Shown here piece after piece: positions 9,388 to 15,028 of a stretch of DNA of 32,566 nt. The notes beneath the pieces were generated by a model. That model was not told the origin of the DNA and made no database searches. It saw nothing but the letters and a program-made list of their open reading frames with translations. Source of the stretch: UBA3871 sp002392265 (lineage in GTDB: Bacteria > Bacillota > Clostridia > Peptostreptococcales > Anaerovoracaceae); contig CAMOGS010000041.1 of the NCBI GenBank assembly GCA_946614255.1, forward strand, positions 1 to 32,566. The letters run 5' to 3'. How positions within the stretch are numbered: position 1 is the first letter of the stretch; every line of letters begins with the position of its first letter. The translations under genes were made by a program, and so were the position numbers.

Positions 9388-9416
9388 ATACTACTCCTAT
9401 TTTTGTCGTTTTTCAA
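9388..9416 (-). promoter_or_regulatory. Promoter of the cofE-like gene
   Basis: Minus-strand TTGAAA (9411-9416), 17-base spacer, TAGTAT (9388-9393). The predicted leader is about 105 bases and contains a GC-rich segment at about 9300-9345 in otherwise AT-rich DNA. Confidence 0.55.
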
Positions 9417-9463
9417 TACTTTTTTGTGTCTTTTTTTGGATTTTTATGGATTTTTATAGAGTT

Positions 9464-9763
9464 TTATGGCAGCACAATTCTTTTCTCCGCATCCAGCGTT
9501 TCGGATTCGCGGTAGACCGTGAACTTGTGGCCGATTGCCTGGACGAACTCTGCGCCGAGCTTTTCCGCCACCTCGTTTGCTGTGGCCTTCGGGTCGAGTA
9601 TGCAGCCCTCCTGGAGCTTTACCTTCACAAGCTCCCTGGCCTCGAGGCAGTCATCAATAGATTTGACAACATTCGCCGTCAGCCCGTCCTTTCCAATATA
9701 TACAACCGGGTCCAGACGATTCGCCAGTCCCTTTAAGTAACTTCTCTGCTTTCCTGTCAGCAT
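9464..9763 (-). CDS. yhbY: YhbY-type RNA-binding protein
   Basis: A 99-residue CRS1/YhbY (CRM) domain protein that associates with the large ribosomal subunit during assembly. The whole chain is one domain: LTGKQRSYLKGLANRL, then DPVVYIGKDGLT with the conserved GK/GL turn, VKVKL, and a C-terminal strand ending in R-V-L-P. Length and ends match the family. An AGGAG site precedes ATG 9763. It is the last gene of a leftward folD-hypothetical-yhbY set, with only 12 bases to the preceding gene. Confidence 0.93.
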   Translation of the reverse strand: MLTGKQRSYLKGLANRLDPVVYIGKDGLTANVVKSIDDCLEARELVKVKLQEGCILDPKATANEVAEKLGAEFVQAIGHKFTVYRESETLDAEKRIVLP

Positions 9764-9775
9764 ATCTTTGCTCCT

Positions 9776-10402
9776 TTATCTAAATATCTTTAATTCCGAT
9801 TCGGCTCTCTCAAAAACAACCGCATAGGCGCCCAGTATTTCCTCGCATTCTATTGCAATCGCACGGAAAAGCGGAATCGGCGGCAAATCGCCCTTTACCT
9901 TCCACTCAAAAGTACAGTCCGTGTACTCCTTGCGCTCTGAGACCTTTTCCGCAGGGCGGAATTCCTCTTCATCGCCGTCCATGTAAAAGCACCCGTCGTT
10001 GTCGTTCTCTGCCGGGCAGCCGCCCTCCTTGCCCGTTCCTGTGTGAACAAGCCGCAGCAGTTCAAACTCAAATTCGGTGCTTTCGCGGCGATTAACCAAT
10101 TCACCTGCATCTGTTTTGAAATATCCATCCGAGACAGACTCCGTTTTCCGGCTGACACTGATATTTGTCGACATGCTGTCCCAGTTACCTAGGTTCACCC
10201 AGCCACGCTTCCCCGCATGCGCCACAGGAGTGTTCAGCTCAATATAGCTGTAGGTCGTACCTTGCTCACCTGCCTTGCTGTCCGTCAGGATTTCCGCATT
10301 TATGCGAAGCACCGGCCGCAGCGACTCAAAGCCTTTAGGCAGCAGTGCCTTTATTTCATCGTGATTCCCACGATAAGCCATCACAAATTGTTCTACCTTC
10401 AT
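9776..10402 (-). CDS. Hypothetical protein (208 aa) in the folD operon
   Basis: I do not recognise this gene with confidence. It has 208 residues with no signal peptide or membrane segment. The N-terminus (MKVEQFVMAYRGNHDEIKAL, then LPKGFESLRPVLRINAEI) and an EFNTPV-like ELNTPVAHAGKRGWV segment recall acetoacetate-decarboxylase-like proteins, where a similar sheet precedes the active site, but I cannot point to the catalytic Lys. A short acidic, Cys-containing loop (CPAENDNDGCFYMDGDEEE) lies at about 127-145. It starts at ATG 10402 after GGGAG, sits 9 bases after folD and 12 before yhbY, and is therefore probably cotranscribed with both. What it does with a folate enzyme and a ribosome factor is unclear. 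Confidence 0.75.
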   Translation of the reverse strand: MKVEQFVMAYRGNHDEIKALLPKGFESLRPVLRINAEILTDSKAGEQGTTYSYIELNTPVAHAGKRGWVNLGNWDSMSTNISVSRKTESVSDGYFKTDAGELVNRRESTEFEFELLRLVHTGTGKEGGCPAENDNDGCFYMDGDEEEFRPAEKVSERKEYTDCTFEWKVKGDLPPIPLFRAIAIECEEILGAYAVVFERAESELKIFR

Positions 10403-10411
10403 TAATCCACG

Positions 10412-11293
10412 CTACTCCCTTTCCGCCGCCTCAGCAGCTCCGGCCATCGCACGCTTTGCCGCCTCCACCACATGCGAGATAAGCACACAGCTTGTGACAG
10501 CACCGACGCCGCCCGGAACCGGGGTGAGCGCCTTTACGACAGGCTCGACCGTCTCAAAGTCCACATCGCCCGAGATGCCGCCCTTTGCTTCATCCCAGTT
10601 GATGCCTACATCTATTATGGTCTGACTCTCATTCGCATATTCCTTCCCGTAATAGTGGAGCTGACCTGCAGCTGTAATTACGACATCGCAGCGGCTTGTG
10701 ACCGATGCCACATCTTCTGTCTTTGTATGACAGATTGAAACCGTTGCGTCCCTGTGCATCAGCATCATAGCCACGCATCTGCCCACAACAAGCGATCTGC
10801 CCACAACCGCCGCACGCTTTCCGCGAAGAGGCACCTTGTAGTAATCTAGCACCTCAAGCGCCGCCTGCGCCGTACATGGCGGGAAGCCGACCTCGGAGTT
10901 GGTGAAAACTCCCGCAAGCGATCCGTCAGTGCAGCCGTCTATGTCCTTTTCGGGACTCAAAAGCCGACGTGCCCTTTCGCCGTCGAGGCCCTCGGGAAGA
11001 GGTCTGAACATCAGCACGCCGTGAATCTCCGGATTGCCGTTCAGCTTCATTATCTCGTTGTCAAGAGCTTGCTGGGTGATGTCTGCCGGAAGCACGACGT
11101 GCCGTACCGCAACGCCTACCGCTTCGGCCTTTTTGGTTGCGCCCTTTTCATAGGACAAATCCTCCGGGCGTTCGCCTACTCTCATAATAGCAAGCGTCGG
11201 AACAATTCCCTTTTCTTTGAGACTGCGCACATCCTCCGTCATTCTTTCATTCAGCATCTCTACAACAGGTGCACCTTTTAATATCTTTGCCAT
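10412..11293 (-). CDS. folD: FolD-family methylenetetrahydrofolate dehydrogenase (cyclohydrolase residues altered)
   Basis: This is 293 residues, normal for FolD, which interconverts methylene-, methenyl- and formyl-tetrahydrofolate in one-carbon metabolism. The fold signatures are present: the Rossmann motif GRSLVVGRCVA, KDIDG (116-120), and PVPGGVGAVTS near the C-terminus. Two residues that matter for cyclohydrolase activity differ. In the usual Y-x-x-x-K motif the Tyr is kept (Y48, in LSYEKGATKK), but the Lys position is Ala52. The usual VQLPLP has become MFRPLP, so the catalytic Gln is Phe96. The Asp of KDIDG is kept. It may thus be dehydrogenase-only or a divergent subfamily. ATG 11293 follows GGAGG; an upstream in-frame start at 11311 lacks a ribosome site. 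It is the first gene of a three-gene leftward operon. Confidence 0.9.
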   Translation of the reverse strand: MAKILKGAPVVEMLNERMTEDVRSLKEKGIVPTLAIMRVGERPEDLSYEKGATKKAEAVGVAVRHVVLPADITQQALDNEIMKLNGNPEIHGVLMFRPLPEGLDGERARRLLSPEKDIDGCTDGSLAGVFTNSEVGFPPCTAQAALEVLDYYKVPLRGKRAAVVGRSLVVGRCVAMMLMHRDATVSICHTKTEDVASVTSRCDVVITAAGQLHYYGKEYANESQTIIDVGINWDEAKGGISGDVDFETVEPVVKALTPVPGGVGAVTSCVLISHVVEAAKRAMAGAAEAAERE

Positions 11294-11330
11294 CTTTCCC
11301 TCCACTCTCATGCTTCACCGCAATGAATTT

Positions 11331-11359
11331 ATTATATACTTTTACCTAATCGCACGCAA
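11331..11359 (-). promoter_or_regulatory. folD operon promoter with its -35 in a palindrome
   Basis: Minus-strand TTGCGT (11354-11359), exact 17-base spacer, TATAAT (11331-11336). The first four bases of the -35 box are the outer end of the long palindrome at 11356-11429. Confidence 0.7.
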
Positions 11360-11429
11360 GGCGAATTTGGGGACAGGCACCAGATTCGCCAAAAGGCTAA
11401 TTTGGTGCCTGTCCCCAAATTCACCTTGC
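11356..11429. repeat. REP/MITE-like palindrome, GGGGACAGGCACC type
   Basis: Arms 11356-11382 and 11403-11429 are 27 bp and complementary except for one G-U position. Each contains AATTTGGGGACAGGCACCA. The 20-base centre can partly continue the stem (TTCGCC-AAAA-GGCTAA). Elements with this core are, from memory, common in Firmicutes near or apart from REP-associated tyrosine transposases; no transposase gene is in this window. I see no convincing target-site duplication. Confidence 0.85.
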
Positions 11430-11439
11430 ACTGCCAAAG

Positions 11440-11493
11440 ACAAAAAAAGGAACAGGCGAAGTCTGTTATGCCGGCAGACTCCACCTGTTCCTT
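11440..11493 (-). terminator. Terminator of the XRE-HipA-like gene
   Basis: 19-bp arms 11475-11493 and 11447-11465 with two mismatched or wobble positions and a 9-base loop, then seven T residues on the minus strand. It lies 31 bases after the stop codon at 11524. Confidence 0.88.
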
Positions 11494-11523
11494 TATATAT
11501 ATGCAAGTTGGAAAAATTCATAT

Positions 11524-12900
11524 TTACATTGCAAGTATCTCTTTTATACGCTTTTGAACCTGATTTTCAATAGCAGTGATTCGCCATTCCGGCAGGTCAA
11601 TCGTATCGCTGCGTTTGAACTTGAAGCCCAAAAGTCTGCGAAGCTGCGCCTTTTGGTTTCTGCCCAGCGCAATATGGCAGATTTCGTCATATCCCATGCC
11701 GTACGGCGTCGAACGGGCAGCCGCATAATCCGAGAGATTGTCAAAATCCTCTCTGCGCGCATAGCAGAAAAGAGACACGCCATTATCAAATATCGGAGCC
11801 GGTGAAATCAGATTCCCCGAACGATTATCGCGAAGCAGTCCAAAGTCACTGAAATGACGGCTTTCGTTATATATAACCGCATCAAAAATCAGCATACTGC
11901 AAAGCTCGTCATAAAAATCCTCGCCGAGCTTTTTATAATAAGCGAGACATTCCTTCATGTCGCCGCTGCGGACAATGTCGCAGGCAGGCACAAAGGCTGT
12001 ATCTATATCGGTAAAAATCGGACATTTGCTGGCAGGCACGCCCCTCCAAACCTCGAGGTCGTACTTTACCGCATGCAGATTCATCTGATGTGCGATTTGT
12101 GATGCGTAATATTCACTGAAGGGCTCATTTCCCGTATTCGCAAAGCCCTCGGAGCCGCCTTTGTATAGGAGGATACTGTCTTCGCCGTAGCGGCGCCAAG
12201 CCTTGCGAAGTTGCCCATTTGTCGTCAGCTCCGGCGAAAGAGTGAATCTCTTGCTCAGCTTTGAACCGCCGGTAAAGGCCGCAATTGTGAGCAGATTGTC
12301 GAAATAGCTTTCAAACAGGTTCAGGTCATAAAAGCTACCGTCATAATCGGTGGGGGCAACCCAATAGCTGTCGTTAAGTGAGAGGCATTTGCTGGCATCA
12401 ACAATGCCCTTCAGGTTGCTGATTTCGAGATTTAGGCAGCGGAGAATGTCTCCCGCAAACTCCCTGGTGCCCGGAAGCACACGCTCGGTAAGCCAGTCGA
12501 TTACGCCATTTTCCGACGCAATCAGGCCCATCGGCAGCAGCTCATGATTACCGGCATCAATATCGGTAATTTCCGCATAAAGATGCAGACCTTCACGTCT
12601 GAAGCAAAAGCGCAAAAGCTCCTCGTCATAAAGCCGCAGGCTATACTCCGTGTCGCTCGCCACATCGGGGGCAGGGTCACTGATTGTAAGATTCAGAGCT
12701 TTGCCCAAAGCTTCGGTGTAGCGAATGAACATGTCGATGGTGATGTTTTGTTCGCCGCTTTCGAGGCGAGAGATATTCGGTTTTTGAGTGCCCAGCCGGA
12801 GAGCCATCTCCTCCTGCGAAATGCCGCTGTACATGCGGGCAACCGCAAGCTGTCTGATTAGTTCTCTGCGAGTGGACAACTGGGATTCACTTGTCCGCAT
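11524..12900 (-). CDS. Single-chain XRE regulator fused to HipA-like kinase domain
   Basis: This has 458 residues. An N-terminal helix-turn-helix (about 15-70; ISQEEMALRLGTQKPNISRLE) is followed by a HipA/CtkA-like fold recognised by LSLNDSYWV, by LLYKGGSEG (K247, ATP lysine candidate), by FSEYYASQIAHQM, and by APIFDNGVS (D372). Classical HipA phosphorylates glutamyl-tRNA synthetase and is held by separate HipB; here both roles would sit in one chain. The catalytic loop is altered: the usual N-x-D-R-H-x-x-N-F-G reads NESRHFSDFG (345-354), replacing the catalytic Asp by Ser347 and the metal-binding Asn by Asp352. ATG 12900 is preferred to an upstream TTG (12915) that overlaps likely leader sequence. 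Two palindromic operators upstream suggest self-repression. It could be a toxin-antitoxin derivative or a regulator with a pseudokinase sensor. Confidence 0.82.
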   Translation of the reverse strand: MRTSESQLSTRRELIRQLAVARMYSGISQEEMALRLGTQKPNISRLESGEQNITIDMFIRYTEALGKALNLTISDPAPDVASDTEYSLRLYDEELLRFCFRREGLHLYAEITDIDAGNHELLPMGLIASENGVIDWLTERVLPGTREFAGDILRCLNLEISNLKGIVDASKCLSLNDSYWVAPTDYDGSFYDLNLFESYFDNLLTIAAFTGGSKLSKRFTLSPELTTNGQLRKAWRRYGEDSILLYKGGSEGFANTGNEPFSEYYASQIAHQMNLHAVKYDLEVWRGVPASKCPIFTDIDTAFVPACDIVRSGDMKECLAYYKKLGEDFYDELCSMLIFDAVIYNESRHFSDFGLLRDNRSGNLISPAPIFDNGVSLFCYARREDFDNLSDYAAARSTPYGMGYDEICHIALGRNQKAQLRRLLGFKFKRSDTIDLPEWRITAIENQVQKRIKEILAM

Positions 12901-12917
12901 TTCATACTCTCTCAAAA

Positions 12918-12935
12918 GTTATCATAAAGGATAAC
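12918..12935. promoter_or_regulatory. Operator 1 (imperfect 18-bp palindrome)
   Basis: GTTATCATAAAGGATAAC has six-base arms exactly inverted. It lies 17 bases upstream of the XRE-HipA-like start codon and matches operator 2 except for one base. Confidence 0.82.
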
Positions 12936-12951
12936 CACAACTTACTTAAAG

Positions 12952-12969
12952 GTTATCATAAATGATAAC
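12952..12969. promoter_or_regulatory. Operator 2 (perfect 18-bp palindrome)
   Basis: GTTATCATAAATGATAAC has perfect 7-base arms around TAAA. Its centre is 34 bp from the centre of operator 1, about three helical turns. Two such sites in the promoter region of an XRE-domain gene are the expected layout for cooperative autorepression; they could also affect the divergent sigma-factor promoter. Confidence 0.85.
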
Positions 12970-13005
12970 AAATTGCAAGAACAAAATATTCAGTTTTTAA
13001 TTTTT

Positions 13006-13034
13006 TTGACAAATTATGCTCCTACTGTTACGAT
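13006..13034 (+). promoter_or_regulatory. Housekeeping promoter upstream of the ECF sigma gene
   Basis: Perfect TTGACA (13006-13011), 17-base spacer, TACGAT (13029-13034). Confidence 0.65.
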
Positions 13035-13064
13035 TATTGTGATTTTTATAATTTAAAAAATCTT

Positions 13065-13096
13065 TGTAACCCCGAAGCCACTGCTCCGTCTATATA
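13065..13096 (+). promoter_or_regulatory. ECF-type promoter, probable autoregulation
   Basis: TGTAAC (13065-13070), 16-base spacer, CGTC (13087-13090) then TATATA. AAC at -35 and CGTC at -10 are the hallmark of many ECF sigma promoters. It is located just upstream of the sigma gene's own start. Confidence 0.72.
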
Positions 13097-13128
13097 GGTG
13101 TAAGGACTTACGTCAGAAAGGGAATAAT

Positions 13129-13689
13129 ATGGAAGACAGCAAGATAATCGAACTGTACAACAACCGCTCAGAAAGCGCGATTGCAGAAACTGCCTCCAAG
13201 TACGGAGCGTACTTGAACCAAATCGCGTTTAACATCCTGGCTAACCATGAGGATACTGAGGAATGTGTTTCGGACTGCTATATGCGCGCATGGAATGCCA
13301 TTCCGCCGACAGTACCGAGGGTGCTTCGCACTTTCCTGGGCAGGATTACGCGAAACCTGGCGCTCGATGCTTACCTTAAAAAGACTTCCGAAAAACGTGG
13401 AAGCGGAATTGCAGAGGCATGCATCGACGAACTGGCGGAGTGTCTCGCAAGCGGCGGCGATACCGAAACTGCGGTCGTGGAAGCAGAGCTTGTTCGAGCG
13501 CTGAACAGCTGGCTCGAAGGGCTGGAGCCTGAGAAGCGCAGGCTTTTTGTGAAACGCTACTGGCACATGAAGAGCATCGCGGAGATTTCCGCAGAGACCG
13601 GGCTTGGCGAAAGCAATGTTAAGGTAACGCTTCACAGAATGCGCGAAGCGCTGCGCGATTATCTGACAAAAGAGGGGTTTGAAATATGA
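13129..13689 (+). CDS. ECF-family RNA polymerase sigma factor
   Basis: The 186 residues contain only regions sigma-2 and sigma-4. Region 2 spans about 15-80 (NQIAFNILANHEDTEECVSDCYMRAW, the DTEE/DAEE core-binding motif, then TFLGRITRNLALDAY). Region 4 spans about 125-180 (LEPEKRRLFVKRYW, then IAEISAETGLGESNVKVTLHRMREALR, the -35-reading helix-turn-helix). Start ATG 13129 follows AGAAAGG. Its stop overlaps the start of the next gene by 4 bases (ATGA), so the two are translationally coupled, and the neighbour is the likely membrane-bound partner or anti-sigma. It has both a housekeeping and an ECF-type promoter, so I infer basal expression plus self-activation. Confidence 0.94.
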   Translation: MEDSKIIELYNNRSESAIAETASKYGAYLNQIAFNILANHEDTEECVSDCYMRAWNAIPPTVPRVLRTFLGRITRNLALDAYLKKTSEKRGSGIAEACIDELAECLASGGDTETAVVEAELVRALNSWLEGLEPEKRRLFVKRYWHMKSIAEISAETGLGESNVKVTLHRMREALRDYLTKEGFEI

Positions 13690-14801
13690 AAAAAGAAGAT
13701 TTTGCAAAGGCTGTGGGACAGATTGACGAAAAGTATATCACAGAGGCAGAGTACTCTGCCGAAAGAATTAAAGTCACGCCTGCTTTGAGTAATGCCGAGC
13801 GGAGCGCAAAAAGAAAAAGCCGTATAAAATGGGCTTCGGGGCTGGCAGCTGTGCTGGTTATCGGGCTTTGCCTCGGCTCGTTCTTTGACAGCTTTACCGG
13901 CTTTGATTTCATGAAGATGGGCAGTTCAAACAATTTCGCATCCAAGGATACGGCCGTATTTGATGAGGAGCTCGAAGCAGCTTCTTCAGGTGAGCAAAAG
14001 AACACTGCCGATATAAACAATTATGTGAGCCTCGAACGCGAAGGGCCGATGCCAGAGGATGCTGCTTACAATGCCGCAAGCAATGTGAAGCTTATCTATC
14101 GGGCTGATGTGAGCCTGCAGACAACCGAGTTCGACGAATCTGTTGCAGCACTTCAGGAGCTTGTCAAAAAGTGCGGCGGGTACTTCGAGAGCTCTGAAAT
14201 CAGCAACGGCTCGTACTATAGCGAGGGTTCTTACAAAAGCGGATACTATGTGGTTCGCGTGCCGCAGGGCAGGTACAGAGAATTCCTCGATTCTCTGCAC
14301 GAGGCGAGCTATGTGGTCTCCATGAGCGAAAGCGTGGAGGATATCGGGCTTGAATATTTCGAGACCGAAGGCCGCCTTGAGACGCTAAAGATCAAAGAGG
14401 ATCGCCTGCAGAACCTGATGCGCGAGGCAAACAATATGAGCGACATAATAGAGCTCGAAAATGCGCTTTCGGATACGCAGTATCAGATTGACATGTACTC
14501 GTCGACGCTGAACCGTTATGACAGCCTGGTGGATTATTCGACCGTTTGCGTGAACCTTGAAAAGGTAGTGCGCTATGAAAACGGTATAGACCAGGATCAG
14601 AGCTTCCTTGCAAGGCTTGCGCAGAACCTGAAGGACGGTGCGGCTAATTTCCTCTATGCACTGGATTGCTTTGCAAACTGGATTTCGTATAATCTGATTA
14701 CGCTGGCAATCATTGCGGTAATCATAATCGTAGCTTGCAAGTTCCACTGGCTCCGCAGCATACGCAGCTGGTGGAGCGGGCGCAGGATCGGAAAACAGTA
14801 G
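13686..14801 (+). CDS. DUF4349 membrane protein, probable anti-sigma partner
   Basis: This has 371 residues. The N-terminal 45 residues are cytoplasmic and charged (MKKEDFAKAVGQIDEKYITEA), like the sigma-binding part of small anti-sigma factors. A membrane helix lies at about 48-66. The outside part carries the DUF4349 domain from about residue 135 (LIYRADVSLQTTEFDESVAALQ) through a coiled-coil middle (RLETLKIKEDRLQNLMREA) to VCVNLEKV. A second membrane helix lies near 337-355, followed by a basic tail. Coupling to the ECF sigma gene by an ATGA overlap supports a role in holding or sensing for that sigma factor, but no anti-sigma domain is directly recognisable, so this is inference from context. 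Confidence 0.88.
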   Translation: MKKEDFAKAVGQIDEKYITEAEYSAERIKVTPALSNAERSAKRKSRIKWASGLAAVLVIGLCLGSFFDSFTGFDFMKMGSSNNFASKDTAVFDEELEAASSGEQKNTADINNYVSLEREGPMPEDAAYNAASNVKLIYRADVSLQTTEFDESVAALQELVKKCGGYFESSEISNGSYYSEGSYKSGYYVVRVPQGRYREFLDSLHEASYVVSMSESVEDIGLEYFETEGRLETLKIKEDRLQNLMREANNMSDIIELENALSDTQYQIDMYSSTLNRYDSLVDYSTVCVNLEKVVRYENGIDQDQSFLARLAQNLKDGAANFLYALDCFANWISYNLITLAIIAVIIIVACKFHWLRSIRSWWSGRRIGKQ

Positions 14802-14814
14802 AATTTTCAAAACT

Positions 14815-14851
14815 ATGCACTAACCCACAGCATTTAGCCGGTTTAGTGCAT
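14815..14851. repeat. ATGCACTA palindrome, copy 1 (37 bp)
   Basis: ATGCACTAA at 14815-14823 and TTTAGTGCAT at 14842-14851 form inverted ends around an 18-base centre, just after the DUF4349 stop codon. Confidence 0.8.
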
Positions 14852-14879
14852 GGGCCTAACAGACAGATACTATTAAAAA

Positions 14880-14915
14880 ATGCACTAAACGCGGATTATT
14901 CCACATTTAGTGCAT
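14880..14915. repeat. ATGCACTA palindrome, copy 2 (36 bp)
   Basis: ATGCACTAAA at 14880-14889 and TTTAGTGCAT at 14906-14915, a 10-bp perfect stem with a 16-base loop. Confidence 0.82.
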
Positions 14916-14932
14916 TTATTTTATTTTTTTTT
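14880..14932 (+). terminator. Probable terminator of the sigma/DUF4349 operon formed by palindrome copy 2
   Basis: The 10-bp stem of copy 2 is followed at 14916-14932 by a 17-base stretch that is all T except for two A. This makes it a plausible intrinsic terminator about 80-130 bases after the DUF4349 stop. Confidence 0.6.
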
Positions 14933-14974
14933 GCGATATATGCGCACCGGAATGCTCCTAAACCGCCTAAATCC

Positions 14975-15011
14975 ATGCACTATCCGAGCGTATTCGGGCA
15001 ATTTAGTGCAT
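14975..15011. repeat. ATGCACTA palindrome, copy 3 (37 bp)
   Basis: ATGCACTA at 14975-14982 and TTTAGTGCAT at 15002-15011. The 19-base centre has its own CCGA/TCGG pairing. It lies 17 bases from the stop codon of the oppositely oriented dipeptidase gene. Confidence 0.78.
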
Positions 15012-15028
15012 AGAACTCCGAAAACTGT

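Noticed and set aside
9417..9463. T-rich stretch with short ATGGATTTTTAT repeats after yhbY
   Set aside because: No stem precedes it in the direction of yhbY transcription, so I cannot support a terminator or other element.
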